Origin: Anaerorudis cellulosivorans | GTDB lineage: Bacteria > Bacteroidota > Bacteroidia > Bacteroidales > Dysgonomonadaceae | Direction of reading: 5' to 3' | NCBI RefSeq assembly: GCF_025943985.1 | Contig: NZ_JAPCWE010000017.1 | Location: 1 to 64,000 of the forward strand | DNA length: 64,000 nt | The notes under the pieces: generated by a model | Seen by the model: the letters and a program-made list of their open reading frames with translations, nothing else | Told to the model about the DNA's origin: nothing | Database searches by the model: none | Shown: positions 1 through 10,454 of the stretch, in pieces | How the letters are laid out: every line of letters starts with the position of its first letter | How positions within the stretch are numbered: the stretch's first letter is position 1 | Translations under genes and position numbers: made by a program

Positions 1-137
1 AAATATAGATTAATATGCAAGCAAATAGGATACTGATTTTAGTGCATTTTTGAAAAATTTAAACCGTCCCTTCCGGGTGTCACTGAATTGAAAATAAAAA
101 GTCAGAGACTTTTCGGAGTGGACTCAAGGATAAAAAT
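1..137. other. Region upstream of murE, no gene recognised
   Basis: All three plus-strand frames close within the first 36 bases, so at most the last few codons of an upstream gene are present. In related genomes the division transpeptidase ftsI precedes murE, but too little is visible to say so here. An AAGGA sequence at 126-130 is a plausible ribosome binding site for murE. Confidence 0.4.
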
Positions 138-1595
138 ATGGAATTAAGTAAACTTATTGCGAATTGCAATGTGATTTCGATAAAAGGAGATGAAAAAACG
201 GATGTATCGGCAATTACTTCCGATTCACGTCAGGTAAAACCGGGATCGCTTTTTGTGGCTGTTGAAGGCATTTGCACCGACGGGCATTCCTATATAGGAA
301 AAGCAATTGAAGAAGGGGCAAGTGTGATTGTTTACGACAAACCGCTCATCGATGAATTCTTTTCGCGAGTTACCTATATACAAGTGGAAAACAGTGCCAT
401 TGCTTTGGCTATGATTGCTTCGCAATGGTATGGCAATCCTTCCGCTCATCTCAAACTCGTTGGCGTTACCGGAACCAACGGGAAAACCACTGTTGCAACC
501 TTGCTCTATGAAATGTTTCGTCGGCAGGGTTATGCATCAGGGTTGTTGTCTACGGTATGTAACTATGTAAACGGAGAAAAATTTCCTACCACTCATACAA
601 CGCTCGATCCTGTGACTTTGAATCGGTTCCTCCGGATGATGGTTGATGCCGGTTGTGAATATGCATTTATGGAAGTTAGTTCGCATGCCATTCATCAAAA
701 ACGGGTATATGGTTTAAAATTTGCCGGTGGCATTTTTACCAATCTCACCCAAGATCATTTGGATTATCACAAAAATATGCAGGAGTACCGTGACGTTAAG
801 AAATCGTTTTTTGATGATTTGCCTTCCGATGCATTTGCACTTACCAATATTGATGACAAGAACGGTTTGTTCATGATCCAAAACACCCAAGCTAAAAAAT
901 ATACGTATTCGTTGAAAAATATGGCTGATTTTAAGGCGCGTATTTTTGAAAAACATTTTGAGGGTACCGATATCGAAATCAACGGAAAACCGCTTACTGT
1001 CCGGTTTGTGGGTTTATTTAATGTATATAATCTGCTGGCCGTTTATGGAGCGAGCATATTGCTTGGATTGAACGAGGAGGATGTGTTGAGAACGCTTACC
1101 GTTGTTAAGCCGGTTGCCGGGCGTTTTCAAACCATTCGTTCACCGAAGGGTTTTACCGCTATTATCGATTATGCGCATACTCCCGATGCCTTGATCAATG
1201 TACTCAATGCCATTCATGATGTTCTGGAGAAAAAAGGGAATATCATTACTGTGGTAGGCTGTGGAGGCAATCGCGATAAAACTAAACGTCCGATTATGGC
1301 TCGTGAGGCGTACCGGTTGAGCAACAAGGTTATTTTTACTTCCGATAATCCTCGTTTTGAAGAACCTCAAGATATACTGAACGATATGCTGGCAGGTTTG
1401 TCGGAAGACGAACGGCGTGATGTCCTCACCATTGCTGACCGCCGTGAAGCAATAAAAACGGCTTGTGCTTTGGCAAAACCCGGCGATGTGGTTCTCATTG
1501 CAGGAAAAGGTCACGAAGATTATCAGGAAATAAGAGGTGTAAAGCATCATTTTGACGATAAAGAGGAAGTGGAAAAATTATTTTTCGGCAATTGA
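138..1595 (+). CDS. murE: UDP-MurNAc-L-Ala-D-Glu:meso-diaminopimelate ligase MurE
   Basis: Cytoplasmic ATP-dependent ligase that adds meso-diaminopimelate to the peptidoglycan precursor dipeptide. The 485 residues show the N-terminal UDP-binding domain (about 1-105), the central ATPase domain with P-loop GTNGKTT at 112-118, and the C-terminal ligase domain. The motif DNPR at 403-406 is the family signature for choosing meso-DAP rather than lysine, so the cell wall is predicted to be DAP-type; the lysA gene at 26.4 kb fits the same pathway. The ATG start is preceded by AAGGA eight bases upstream. It opens the visible part of the division and cell wall cluster, with mraY 28 bases downstream in the same direction. 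Confidence 0.96.
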   Translation: MELSKLIANCNVISIKGDEKTDVSAITSDSRQVKPGSLFVAVEGICTDGHSYIGKAIEEGASVIVYDKPLIDEFFSRVTYIQVENSAIALAMIASQWYGNPSAHLKLVGVTGTNGKTTVATLLYEMFRRQGYASGLLSTVCNYVNGEKFPTTHTTLDPVTLNRFLRMMVDAGCEYAFMEVSSHAIHQKRVYGLKFAGGIFTNLTQDHLDYHKNMQEYRDVKKSFFDDLPSDAFALTNIDDKNGLFMIQNTQAKKYTYSLKNMADFKARIFEKHFEGTDIEINGKPLTVRFVGLFNVYNLLAVYGASILLGLNEEDVLRTLTVVKPVAGRFQTIRSPKGFTAIIDYAHTPDALINVLNAIHDVLEKKGNIITVVGCGGNRDKTKRPIMAREAYRLSNKVIFTSDNPRFEEPQDILNDMLAGLSEDERRDVLTIADRREAIKTACALAKPGDVVLIAGKGHEDYQEIRGVKHHFDDKEEVEKLFFGN

Positions 1596-1623
1596 GTCGT
1601 AAATTAAAAGCAAATTATTCACG

Positions 1624-2883
1624 ATGTTATATTATCTTTTTGAGTATTTGGAGCAATTTGATTTTCCCGGAGCCGGTATGTTTCAATACGTGACGTTTCG
1701 CTCTGCTATGGCTGCTTTGTTGGCACTTTTTATTTCGATTTTTGCCGGCAAGTACATCATCCGATGGTTGCAGAAGAAACAGATTGGGGAAACTATTCGT
1801 GATCTCGATTTAGAGGGGCAATATAGTAAACGAGGGACACCGACGATGGGAGGAATTATCATTATTTTGGCCATTTTGCTTTCAATATTATTGTTTGGTA
1901 AATTGGAAAATATATACATTATTCTATTGATCGTAAGCACCCTATGGGTTGGAGCTCTTGGCTTTGCCGACGATTATATCAAAGTATTCAGGAAAGATAA
2001 AGAAGGAGTAAAAGGAAAATTCAAAGTGGTTGCCCAAGTCGGATTGGGATTAATAGTGGGAATGGTCATGTATTTAAGTCCCGATATCGTTGCAAGAGAG
2101 AATACCGAGATCCGTGTGAATAATGTTATTGAAAGTGTTCAATATGGAAATAAAGAAGTAAAGACAACAAAAACGACCATTCCGTTTGTGAAAAATAACA
2201 ACTTCGATTATCGATGGTTGGTTTCCTTTATGGGTGATTTTGCCGATGAGGCGGTATGGGTGATCTTTGTGATTGCCGTGATTCTTATTGTTACAGCAGT
2301 TTCAAATAGTGCAAATCTTACGGACGGTTTGGATGGATTGGCGGCAGGTTCGTCGGCAATCATTGGCGTGGCATTAGGTATATTGGCTTATCTCTCGGGG
2401 CGAGTCGACTTTGCTTCCTACTTGAATATTATGTATATACCCGGTAGTGATGAGTTGATGGTTTTTGCTGCCGCTTTTGTGGGGGCTACCATCGGATTTT
2501 TATGGTATAATGCTTATCCTGCCGAAGTATTTATGGGTGATACCGGGAGTTTGACATTGGGAAGCATAATCGGAGTATTTGCCGTATTGATTCATAAGGA
2601 ATTGCTACTTCCCATTTTGTGCGGAGTATTCTTTGTGGAAGCGCTATCGGTCATTATTCAGGTGACTTATTTTAAATATACAAAGAAAAAATATGGCGTT
2701 GGTAAACGGGTTTTTAAGATGACCCCGTTGCATCATCATTTTCAAAAACCGGGGAATGCCGGTATCGATGCGCTCATTCAAAAACCGATTGCACCTGTTG
2801 CCGAACCGAAATTAGTTACCCGATTTTGGCTTATCGGAATAATCTTGGCTGTTTTTGCAGTGGCAACACTTAAAATGCGGTAG
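1624..2883 (+). CDS. mraY: Phospho-MurNAc-pentapeptide transferase MraY
   Basis: Polytopic inner-membrane enzyme that transfers phospho-MurNAc-pentapeptide to undecaprenyl phosphate, making lipid I. Family motifs are clear: the Asp-rich ADDY near residue 114, [12 protein letters not shown] near 236, [14 protein letters not shown] near 298, and PLHHHFQK near 368. At 419 residues it is longer than the E. coli enzyme (360). The extra length is mainly a charged, Asn/Thr/Lys-rich stretch around residues 155-195 between membrane helices, which I understand to be common in Bacteroidota MraY. It lies between murE and murD with short gaps, so it is probably in one transcript. Confidence 0.96.
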   Translation: MLYYLFEYLEQFDFPGAGMFQYVTFRSAMAALLALFISIFAGKYIIRWLQKKQIGETIRDLDLEGQYSKRGTPTMGGIIIILAILLSILLFGKLENIYIILLIVSTLWVGALGFADDYIKVFRKDKEGVKGKFKVVAQVGLGLIVGMVMYLSPDIVARENTEIRVNNVIESVQYGNKEVKTTKTTIPFVKNNNFDYRWLVSFMGDFADEAVWVIFVIAVILIVTAVSNSANLTDGLDGLAAGSSAIIGVALGILAYLSGRVDFASYLNIMYIPGSDELMVFAAAFVGATIGFLWYNAYPAEVFMGDTGSLTLGSIIGVFAVLIHKELLLPILCGVFFVEALSVIIQVTYFKYTKKKYGVGKRVFKMTPLHHHFQKPGNAGIDALIQKPIAPVAEPKLVTRFWLIGIILAVFAVATLKMR

Positions 2884-2915
2884 TCAAAATAAACAGGATA
2901 TAATAATTGAACAAT

Positions 2916-4304
2916 ATGAACGTTGATAATATAGATAAAACACCATCCGAATCTGCTATCGGTAAATCTAAGAAATTCATGGTAATTCTTGGCGGTGGAG
3001 AAAGTGGGGTTGGGTCTGCTATTCTTGCTCAGGTAAAAGGATTCGATGTGTTTTTGTCGGATAACGGAAAACTAACCGATGAACATCGTCAAACACTCAT
3101 TGATTATCGTATCGATTTTGAAGAAGGGAAACACACGGAAGAGAAGATTTTGTTGGCAGACGAAATCATAAAAAGCCCCGGAATACCTAATACAGCGTCT
3201 TTAATTCAGAAAATCAGAGCAAAAGGCATCCCCGTGATTTCCGAGATTGAATTCGCCGGTCGTTATACTGATGCTAAGATGGTTTGTGTTACCGGCAGTA
3301 ACGGGAAAACAACCACAGCCAGTCTTATTTATCATATTTTACGATCGGCAGGATTGAATGTGGGTTTAGGCGGTAATATCGGTAAAAGTTTTGCTCTACA
3401 GGTTGCGGAAGAACACTACGACTATTATGTATTGGAATTGAGCAGCTTCCAACTCGAGGATATGTATGATTTTAAAGCGGATATTGCGGTGTTGATGAAT
3501 ATCACTCCCGATCATCTTGACAGGTATGATCATAACATGCAAAACTATGTAGATGCAAAAATGCGTATTATTCGCAATCAGACCGTTGATGATGCTTTTG
3601 TTTACTGGGTGGATGATCCCATCGTAACCCGTGAAATCGAGAAATTGAAGCCTCGCGTTTCGCTCTATGGTTTCAGCGAAACAAAACGCAACAATTCCTG
3701 TGCTTATACTAAAAACAATAGGATATATATACATGTGAAAAACAATATGTTTACAATGGATCAGGAGTTATTGGCATTGCAGGGTATTCACAACTTGTAT
3801 AATTCACTCGCATCGGGCATCGTGGCTAAATTGCTTGATATTACCGACGATAATTTACGCCAGTCGCTAAGTGATTTTCAGGGTGTTCCACACCGGTTGG
3901 AGAAAGTTGCAACCATTCGCGGTGTACAATATATCAACGATTCGAAAGCAACCAACGTCAATTCATGTTGGTATGCTTTACAAAGTATGCGATCAAAAGT
4001 GGTACTTATTCTCGGCGGCACGGATAAAGGAAACGATTATTTGGAAATCGAAGATCTGGTTAAATCAAAAGTACGAGCTTTAATTTTTTTAGGTAAAGAT
4101 AACTCGAAGCTGCATGCTTTTTTTGATGGGAAAGTACCAGTAATCGAGGATGCTTGTTCAATGGATGAAGCCGTAAAAAAGGCTTACCGATTGGCTGAAA
4201 AGGGCGATACGGTATTGTTGTCGCCATGTTGCGCAAGTTTCGATTTGTTTAAGAATTATGAAGATCGAGGCGAGCAGTTCAAAGAATGTGTAAGAAGACT
4301 TTAG
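2916..4304 (+). CDS. murD: UDP-MurNAc-L-alanine:D-glutamate ligase MurD
   Basis: Adds D-glutamate to UDP-MurNAc-L-Ala in the cytoplasm. A Rossmann-type N-terminal domain (GGGESGVG near residue 27) is followed by the Mur ligase P-loop GSNGKTTT near residue 127, the ITPDHLDRY segment of the central domain, and a C-terminal domain with LILGGTDKG. I use the ATG at 2916; an in-frame TTG at 2907 would add three residues and is less likely. The first roughly 20 residues are polar and look disordered. Followed 12 bases later by ftsW. Confidence 0.95.
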   Translation: MNVDNIDKTPSESAIGKSKKFMVILGGGESGVGSAILAQVKGFDVFLSDNGKLTDEHRQTLIDYRIDFEEGKHTEEKILLADEIIKSPGIPNTASLIQKIRAKGIPVISEIEFAGRYTDAKMVCVTGSNGKTTTASLIYHILRSAGLNVGLGGNIGKSFALQVAEEHYDYYVLELSSFQLEDMYDFKADIAVLMNITPDHLDRYDHNMQNYVDAKMRIIRNQTVDDAFVYWVDDPIVTREIEKLKPRVSLYGFSETKRNNSCAYTKNNRIYIHVKNNMFTMDQELLALQGIHNLYNSLASGIVAKLLDITDDNLRQSLSDFQGVPHRLEKVATIRGVQYINDSKATNVNSCWYALQSMRSKVVLILGGTDKGNDYLEIEDLVKSKVRALIFLGKDNSKLHAFFDGKVPVIEDACSMDEAVKKAYRLAEKGDTVLLSPCCASFDLFKNYEDRGEQFKECVRRL

Positions 4305-4316
4305 TTTTTAACAAAC

Positions 4317-5675
4317 ATGGATTCAACGATGGAAATTTCCGAACTTTCTTCTGTGAAGGAAACAGAGGAGAGGCAGGATAGTATTTTTTCAAAAATATTT
4401 AAAGGCGATAAGGTAATCTGGACAGTATTCATTTGCCTAAGCGTGATTTCACTGATAGAGGTGTTCAGTGCAACCAGTACTATTGTTTATCGTCAACAAA
4501 ATCTCTGGGGACCAATTTTGCGTCATGCAACTTTTCTCATAGGAGGAGTAGGTGTGATCCTTTTTATCCATAACATTCCTTACCGGTATTTTTCGTCGCT
4601 GATTTTTGTTCTCCTGGCCTCTATCGTTTTGTTAATATTGACCCCATTTATTGGGACCACGGTCAATGGGGCCGAGCGATGGATTTCTTTTTTTGGATTC
4701 ACAATACAGCCTTCTGAGATTGCCAAAATATCGTTGATCGGAACCATTGCTTTTTTGCTAAGCAAACAAAACGGCGAAAACGATGCGGTTCTCTTTAAAT
4801 GGATGATTGGTCTTACAATCGTTGTATGCGGAATCATCGCCTTTGATAATTTGTCGACAGCTATTTTACTGTTTGTTGTCTGTTATTTGCTTATGTTTAT
4901 CGGAAAAGTTAAATTCGTGAGACTGGCAAAAGTTGCACTGGCCGTGATTGGGTTGGCTGCAGTTTTTGTTTTTTTATTGAAAGTAATTCCTGAAGATTGG
5001 ACACAAAAGGGAATTTTGAGTAGAGCCGGAACATGGCAAAATCGTATCGAAAATTTCAGTAACCACAAGGAGGAAACAGAGGAGTCTTATTTTACGATAA
5101 CCGATGAGAATTATCAGGTAGCCCATGCGAAGATTGCTATTTCCAATGGCGGACTTTTAGGTAAGTTTCCGGGAAACAGCACGGAGCGTGATTTTCTGCC
5201 ACAAGCTTATTCCGATTTTATTTATGCCATTATCATTGAGGAGTTGGGCTTTTTGGGAGGAGTGATTGTATTATTGTTGTATGTGATTCTTCTCATTCGT
5301 GGAGGAATGATTGCTCGAAAGGTCGACAAACTGTTCCCCAAATATTTGATTTTGGGGTCAGCTCTGATTCTTTCCTTTCAGGCATTTATTAATATGGCTG
5401 TTGCCGTTAATTTGATTCCCGTAACGGGTCAGCCGTTACCGCTTATAAGCCGGGGAGGTACTTCAACCTTAATAACGTGTGCATATTTTGGAATCATTTT
5501 GAGTGCGGATCGTTTTGGCTCAACCAAGAAGAAGGAAGAAGATGCGGTTTCGCAAAATGATGAGGATAACAATGCTAATGAAAATGATAGCGATGGAACG
5601 GATGTTGAGGTGAAAAACTCCGATAAATCGCTTGAATTGGAAGAAAAAGTTGAATTCGAGATTATTCGTCTTTGA
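4317..5675 (+). CDS. ftsW: Peptidoglycan glycosyltransferase / division protein FtsW (SEDS family)
   Basis: SEDS-family membrane glycosyltransferase that polymerises septal glycan from lipid II with its partner transpeptidase. About ten hydrophobic segments run from residue 36 to 395. Typical features are NGAERWI with the QPSEIAKI segment near residue 118-135, and the late PLPLISRGGTS motif near 375, which marks FtsW/RodA. Both ends are soluble: an acidic 30-residue N-terminal tail and a Glu/Asp/Asn-rich C-terminal tail of about 55 residues (DEDNNANENDSDGTD). Position inside the mur cluster and next to murG favours FtsW over RodA. The stop overlaps a possible TTG start of murG. Confidence 0.93.
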   Translation: MDSTMEISELSSVKETEERQDSIFSKIFKGDKVIWTVFICLSVISLIEVFSATSTIVYRQQNLWGPILRHATFLIGGVGVILFIHNIPYRYFSSLIFVLLASIVLLILTPFIGTTVNGAERWISFFGFTIQPSEIAKISLIGTIAFLLSKQNGENDAVLFKWMIGLTIVVCGIIAFDNLSTAILLFVVCYLLMFIGKVKFVRLAKVALAVIGLAAVFVFLLKVIPEDWTQKGILSRAGTWQNRIENFSNHKEETEESYFTITDENYQVAHAKIAISNGGLLGKFPGNSTERDFLPQAYSDFIYAIIIEELGFLGGVIVLLLYVILLIRGGMIARKVDKLFPKYLILGSALILSFQAFINMAVAVNLIPVTGQPLPLISRGGTSTLITCAYFGIILSADRFGSTKKKEEDAVSQNDEDNNANENDSDGTDVEVKNSDKSLELEEKVEFEIIRL

Positions 5676-5680
5676 ATATT

Positions 5681-6796
5681 ATGAAGGAGAAGGGACTTAG
5701 AGTTATTATCAGCGGTGGTGGAACGGGAGGGCATATTTTCCCTGCCATTTCCATAGCCAATGCCATAAAAAAACGGTGGAATGATTCGGAGATTCTTTTT
5801 GTTGGAGCAAAAGATCGCATGGAAATGGAACGTGTGCCTGCTGCAGGCTATGCGATTGTTGGACTTCCCGTTTCCGGTTTCGATCGTAAGCATTTGTTGA
5901 AGAATATCGCAGTGGCAATAAAATTGTTGAAGAGCATGTATATGGCGAATAAGATTATTGCCGGTTTTAAACCGGATGTGGCTGTCGGCGTTGGGGGATA
6001 TGCCAGTGGACCCATCTTGCGTGCGGCTGCTTCGAAAGGTATCCCTACCCTCATTCAAGAGCAAAACTCTTATCCCGGAGTAACGAATAAGATGTTGGCT
6101 GAAAAGGCAGTAAAGATTTGTGTCGCTTATGAAGGTCTCGAGAAATATTTTCCGAAAGAGAAGATTGTACTGACGGGAAACCCTTGCCGCCAGGATTTGA
6201 CGGTTTCAGAGGAAAATAAAATGAAAGGGATCGAATTTTTTAGACTCTCTCCCGAAAAGAAAACGATTCTCATGATTGGCGGGAGCCTTGGAGCAAAAAC
6301 CCTTAACGAAAGCATTATGGCGGCTTTTCCAAAAATTGAACAAGCGGATGATGTGCAGATTATCTGGCAATGCGGTAAATATTATTACGATAACATAAAG
6401 CAGTTGCAGGACGAAGGAAAAATTCCTTCAAATGTTCGGCTTCATGATTTTATTTCGCATATGAATTATGCTTATTCGGTGGCCGATCTGATTATTTCGC
6501 GTGCAGGAGCAGGCTCCATATCCGAATTCTGTTTGCTGGGGAAACCGGTTATTTTGGTACCTTCGCCCAATGTGGCTGAAGACCACCAGACAAAAAACGC
6601 ACAAGCATTGGTGGAAAAAGGCGCTGCCATCATGATTGCTGATGCCGATGCACTTTCTTTGCTTTTTGATGTGGCATTGGATGTTGTTAGAGACAAAGAG
6701 CGCTTGAAATCGTTGAGTAATAATATTGCTAAATTAGCGCAACCGGATTCTGCCGATCGTATTGTCGACGAGATTGCAAAAATTGTGGGGAAATGA
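5681..6796 (+). CDS. murG: UDP-GlcNAc:lipid I N-acetylglucosaminyltransferase MurG
   Basis: Peripheral inner-membrane GT28 glycosyltransferase that converts lipid I to lipid II. The glycine-rich SGGGTGGHIFPA loop near the N-terminus, the QEQNSYPG motif near 128, GGSLGAK near 202 and the donor-binding ISRAGAGSISE segment near 274 are all present, at the usual family length. I place the start at ATG 5681; a TTG at 5672, overlapping the ftsW stop, would add three residues. The stop TGA overlaps the murC ATG (ATGA), suggesting translational coupling. Confidence 0.95.
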   Translation: MKEKGLRVIISGGGTGGHIFPAISIANAIKKRWNDSEILFVGAKDRMEMERVPAAGYAIVGLPVSGFDRKHLLKNIAVAIKLLKSMYMANKIIAGFKPDVAVGVGGYASGPILRAAASKGIPTLIQEQNSYPGVTNKMLAEKAVKICVAYEGLEKYFPKEKIVLTGNPCRQDLTVSEENKMKGIEFFRLSPEKKTILMIGGSLGAKTLNESIMAAFPKIEQADDVQIIWQCGKYYYDNIKQLQDEGKIPSNVRLHDFISHMNYAYSVADLIISRAGAGSISEFCLLGKPVILVPSPNVAEDHQTKNAQALVEKGAAIMIADADALSLLFDVALDVVRDKERLKSLSNNIAKLAQPDSADRIVDEIAKIVGK

Positions 6797-8196
6797 ACGA
6801 AAGCATGAAACAATATTCCAATTATTATTTTATAGGAATCGGTGGCATAGGCATGAGTAACCTGGCCCGATATTTTTTGGCAGAAGGGAAGACTGTTGGA
6901 GGGTATGATCGTGTGCAGACACCGTTAACAGAAACCCTGGAAAAAGAGGGTGCTTTTATTCATTATGAGGATAATATTGATGCTGTTCCCCGGCAATTTT
7001 TCGATAGAGAACATACGTTGATCGTTTATACCCCTGCTGTTCCTTCTACTCATTCGGAGCTGAATTTTTTCCGTTCGGCAGGATTTATGTTGATGAAGCG
7101 TGCACAGGTTTTGGGAGAGATTACCAAATTGAGCGATGCTATTTGTGTTGCAGGTACACATGGGAAAACTACGGTTTCGGGCATGATTGCCCATCTATTG
7201 CGGCAGTCGCATGTCGATTGCAATGCATTTCTTGGAGGAATCTCGAAAAATTACAACAGCAACCTGCTTTTGTCTGACAAAAGCCGCATTACGGTGGTGG
7301 AGGCCGATGAATACGATCGCTCTTTTCATTGGTTGCGACCGTGGATTGCCGTCATTACGGCGGCTGACCCCGATCATTTGGATGTTTATGGCTCTATGGA
7401 AGCTTATCGGGAAAGTTTCGAAATGTTTACGTCGCTTATTCGCCCTGACGGATATTTGATCCTAAAAAAGGATATTGCCGTAATGCCACGCTGCGAATCT
7501 ACCGTTCAGGTTTTCACCTATTCCGAAAATAAGGGTGATTTTCATGCTGAAAATACTCGAATCGGAAACGGCGAAATTGTGTTTGATTTTGTTTCTCCTT
7601 TCGGTGTTATACCCAATATTCAATTGGGTGTTCCTGTGAAAATAAATATCGAAAATGCAATAGCTGCTATTGCAGCTGCCACACTTTCCGGTGTCAATCC
7701 CGAGGAAGTGCATGAAGCCATGCGCACATTCGAAGGTGCTAAACGTCGGTTCGATATCCGATTAAAAACGGATGATATTGTTTTTATTGATGATTATGCC
7801 CATCATCCTAAGGAATTGGCCGAATCCATCGATTCGATCAAGGCTTTGTATCCAACAAAGAAAATAACTGGGGTTTTTCAGCCTCATCTCTATACGCGTA
7901 CACGTGATTTTTTTGAAGATTTTGCTCAAAGTCTTTCCAAACTCGATGAGGTAATTCTCCTGGATATTTATCCTGCACGCGAAGAACCTATTAAAGGAGT
8001 GACGTCGGAGATTATCTTTGACAAAATTACGACAGAAAACAAAGTGTTATGTAAAAAGTCGGAACTTCTTACGATATTAAAGGATAGAAATATTGAAGTA
8101 TTGGTAACATTGGGAGCAGGCGATATCGATCGACTTTTGCCCGATATAGAGAAGCTCTTAAAAGAGAAATCGGAGAGAAATCATACGGTATTGTAA
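6793..8196 (+). CDS. murC: UDP-N-acetylmuramate:L-alanine ligase MurC
   Basis: First Mur ligase of the stem-peptide pathway, adding L-alanine to UDP-MurNAc. The N-terminal GIGGIGMS nucleotide-binding loop (about 15-22) is the MurC signature. The P-loop GTHGKTTVS near 121, the EADEYDRSF motif and the C-terminal FQPHLYTRT segment complete the three-domain fold in 467 residues. The ATG at 6793 shares the sequence ATGA with the murG stop; a second ATG lies four codons later. No murB or ddl follows as in many Proteobacteria; ftsQ comes next after a 50-base gap that contains a promoter-like element. Confidence 0.96.
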   Translation: MNESMKQYSNYYFIGIGGIGMSNLARYFLAEGKTVGGYDRVQTPLTETLEKEGAFIHYEDNIDAVPRQFFDREHTLIVYTPAVPSTHSELNFFRSAGFMLMKRAQVLGEITKLSDAICVAGTHGKTTVSGMIAHLLRQSHVDCNAFLGGISKNYNSNLLLSDKSRITVVEADEYDRSFHWLRPWIAVITAADPDHLDVYGSMEAYRESFEMFTSLIRPDGYLILKKDIAVMPRCESTVQVFTYSENKGDFHAENTRIGNGEIVFDFVSPFGVIPNIQLGVPVKINIENAIAAIAAATLSGVNPEEVHEAMRTFEGAKRRFDIRLKTDDIVFIDDYAHHPKELAESIDSIKALYPTKKITGVFQPHLYTRTRDFFEDFAQSLSKLDEVILLDIYPAREEPIKGVTSEIIFDKITTENKVLCKKSELLTILKDRNIEVLVTLGAGDIDRLLPDIEKLLKEKSERNHTVL

Positions 8197-8221
8197 TTTT
8201 TTACGGTTTCATTTTAAAGTG

Positions 8222-8229
8222 TAACTTTG
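8222..8229 (+). promoter_or_regulatory. Promoter -7 element upstream of ftsQ
   Basis: TAACTTTG fits the Bacteroidota -7 consensus TAnnTTTG, 17 bases before the ftsQ start. A T-rich stretch lies where the -33 TTTG is expected but is not a perfect match. It would give ftsQ-ftsA-ftsZ their own promoter inside the cluster. Confidence 0.5.
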
Positions 8230-8246
8230 CAATCATATAGCTTCGA

Positions 8247-8978
8247 ATGAAGAAATTTCTGATTATATTGGTTTCGTTGGTGATAATGGGATACCTCGTT
8301 TTTGCGGTATTTTATTTTCGAAATTCATCGAAAAATCAGTTATGTACACGTTTTGAGGTTCTCATAAAAGATAGCTCGGAAAACCGATTTGTGCATGCCG
8401 ACGATATTATCCGGTTGGTAAAAAACAAAGACTTGTATCCCGTCGGAAAACAAATGGATGAGGTGAATACACTTGATATTCAAACTGCAATTATGACCAA
8501 TAAGCTGGTAAAATCTGCTGAAGTGTATTCCACTTCGAATGGTTCGGTAATAGCCAATATTTATCAACGAAGCCCTATTCTCCGCGTTATTTCTGACACA
8601 GAAGGCGATTTTTATATCGATAAAAATCGGGAAATAATGCCGACTTCGAGTCGTTTTACCGTATATGTTCCTATTGCAACAGGTGATATAAGTAAAGAAT
8701 TTGCCAAAGATAAGTTGTATGATTTCGCCAAATTTTTGTATGAAAATCCCGATTGGGATGCCTGGATAGAGCAAATTGTGGTGAGAAAAAACGGGAAAGT
8801 CGAATTGATCCCTCGAGCCGGGGATTTTCGTATCCTATTGGGAACGTTGGATAATTATCCTGCTAAATTGGCAAAATTTGCACTTTTCGTAAAAAAAGGT
8901 CTTAATATAGTGGGATGGAATCGCTACTCCGAAATCAATCTTTCGTTCGATAATCAGGTAGTGTGTACAAAAAAATAA
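8247..8978 (+). CDS. ftsQ: Cell division protein FtsQ
   Basis: Bitopic inner-membrane divisome protein that links early and late division proteins. One N-terminal membrane segment (about 4-25) is followed by a periplasmic POTRA-like region (about 35-110) and a FtsQ/DivIB-type domain. Sequence conservation in this family is low; the call rests on the topology, on length (243 residues) and on position between murC and ftsA. The motifs VHADDIIRLV and ANIYQRSPILRV match what Bacteroidota FtsQ proteins usually show at these places. Confidence 0.88.
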   Translation: MKKFLIILVSLVIMGYLVFAVFYFRNSSKNQLCTRFEVLIKDSSENRFVHADDIIRLVKNKDLYPVGKQMDEVNTLDIQTAIMTNKLVKSAEVYSTSNGSVIANIYQRSPILRVISDTEGDFYIDKNREIMPTSSRFTVYVPIATGDISKEFAKDKLYDFAKFLYENPDWDAWIEQIVVRKNGKVELIPRAGDFRILLGTLDNYPAKLAKFALFVKKGLNIVGWNRYSEINLSFDNQVVCTKK

Positions 8979-9080
8979 TTTACATTTTCTCTTATGAAAA
9001 TGAATGTGTGTGTAAAACAAAAATAAGTGCCGAAGCGTTTGATAAAAACAATCCGGTCTTATATCGTTTATAATTAAGGT

Positions 9081-10418
9081 ATGATACAATCAGAATCAGG
9101 ATTTATTGCAGCTATTGATTTGGGAACTTCCAAAATTACCGGAGTTGTCGGACGCAGAAATGAAAATAATGTCATTTCTGTATTGGCTTGTGAAACCATT
9201 CCGTCCGATCAATGCATTCGTCGCGGGTTGGTATATAATATAGAAGAGACGGGGGCTAAGGTTCGTAAGTTGATCAGTTTACTCGAGAACAGATTGAGCA
9301 GGAAAATCGGTAAAGTGTATATTCCTATAGCAGGACAATCGCTGCATACTGTTGATTTCAGGGAAAGAATGCAACTTCCTCCTTCAGGAATAGTTACGGC
9401 TGAGATAATTGCGCAGCTTCGCAAGGAAGCAGAGAAATACAATCCCGAGATGACCGGACGATATGCTATTGCTGATGTGGAATATTTTTTGGACGGAAAA
9501 CCTGAAAAAAATCCTGTTGGCATTACGTGTTCTATCATCGAAGCCAATTATAAGATGATTGTCGGACGCCCCAACATCATCGCCAATATCCAAAAAAGCA
9601 TTCGGGATAGAACCCAAGTGGATATTGCCGGTTATACCGTAGGAGCATTGGCTTCGGCAGCTATTGCATTGAATGAAGAAGAAAAGGAATTGGGCTGTGC
9701 TTTCATCGATTTTGGTGCGGGTACTACTACATTGTCAATCTACAAAGGGGGCATCTTGCGAAGAATGGTAGTTGTTCCTTTTGGAGGACGTTCCATCACA
9801 AAAGATATCTGTGAATTGAATTTCATTGAAAGCGATGCCGAACAGTATAAAATCAAATTCGGTAAAGCACACGAGAATCAGGATAATTTACTTTCTTCTC
9901 CGTTTTTCTCAAAACCGGATATCGATCTGGTGGAGCTCAATAAAGTCATACGGATGCGTATAGATGAGATTGTGGCTAATTTAAAGGAACAGATTGAATT
10001 GTCGGGATATAACGGACAGTTGGGTGCCGGAATCGTGATGACAGGAGGTGCCTCACAATTGAAGAATCTCGATATCTATCTCACGGAGAAATTGAAAATG
10101 CCGGTACGACAAGCATCGGCAAAAAAGTCTTTCATCAACAATTTCCCCGAATTGGCAAATGATCCTTCTTTGACACAGGCTTTGGGGTTGTTGTTGTTTG
10201 GAACAGAAGATTGCGAAAAAAAACCGGTCGTTGAAACAGCAGGCGAGAAAATTATGCAGGAGGAACGGGATTTTTCTAAAAATATGAGCGAACGGAAAAG
10301 AAAAGGCGATAAAAAGAAAACGGAGAAAAACAGTGAAGAGAAAAAGCGTACGGACGGTTTTTTTTCCAAAATGGGAAATATTCTTGGAGAGATGTTTTCC
10401 GAGGATGAAAATAATTGA
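9081..10418 (+). CDS. ftsA: Cell division protein FtsA
   Basis: Actin-like ATPase that anchors FtsZ filaments to the inner membrane. The phosphate-1 loop AAIDLGTSKITGVVG is at the N-terminus, CAFIDFGAGTTTLSIY near 213 is phosphate-2, and GIVMTGGASQLKNL near 317 is the adenosine motif; the SHS2/1C region lies between. After the fold ends near residue 380 there is a highly charged Lys/Glu linker of about 45 residues and then an amphipathic segment, FFSKMGNILGEMFS, likely the membrane-targeting helix. Followed by ftsZ after 30 bases. Confidence 0.95.
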   Translation: MIQSESGFIAAIDLGTSKITGVVGRRNENNVISVLACETIPSDQCIRRGLVYNIEETGAKVRKLISLLENRLSRKIGKVYIPIAGQSLHTVDFRERMQLPPSGIVTAEIIAQLRKEAEKYNPEMTGRYAIADVEYFLDGKPEKNPVGITCSIIEANYKMIVGRPNIIANIQKSIRDRTQVDIAGYTVGALASAAIALNEEEKELGCAFIDFGAGTTTLSIYKGGILRRMVVVPFGGRSITKDICELNFIESDAEQYKIKFGKAHENQDNLLSSPFFSKPDIDLVELNKVIRMRIDEIVANLKEQIELSGYNGQLGAGIVMTGGASQLKNLDIYLTEKLKMPVRQASAKKSFINNFPELANDPSLTQALGLLLFGTEDCEKKPVVETAGEKIMQEERDFSKNMSERKRKGDKKKTEKNSEEKKRTDGFFSKMGNILGEMFSEDENN

Positions 10419-10454
10419 GGATTAAAAAGATAAACAAGCATTTAGGGAGTGAGT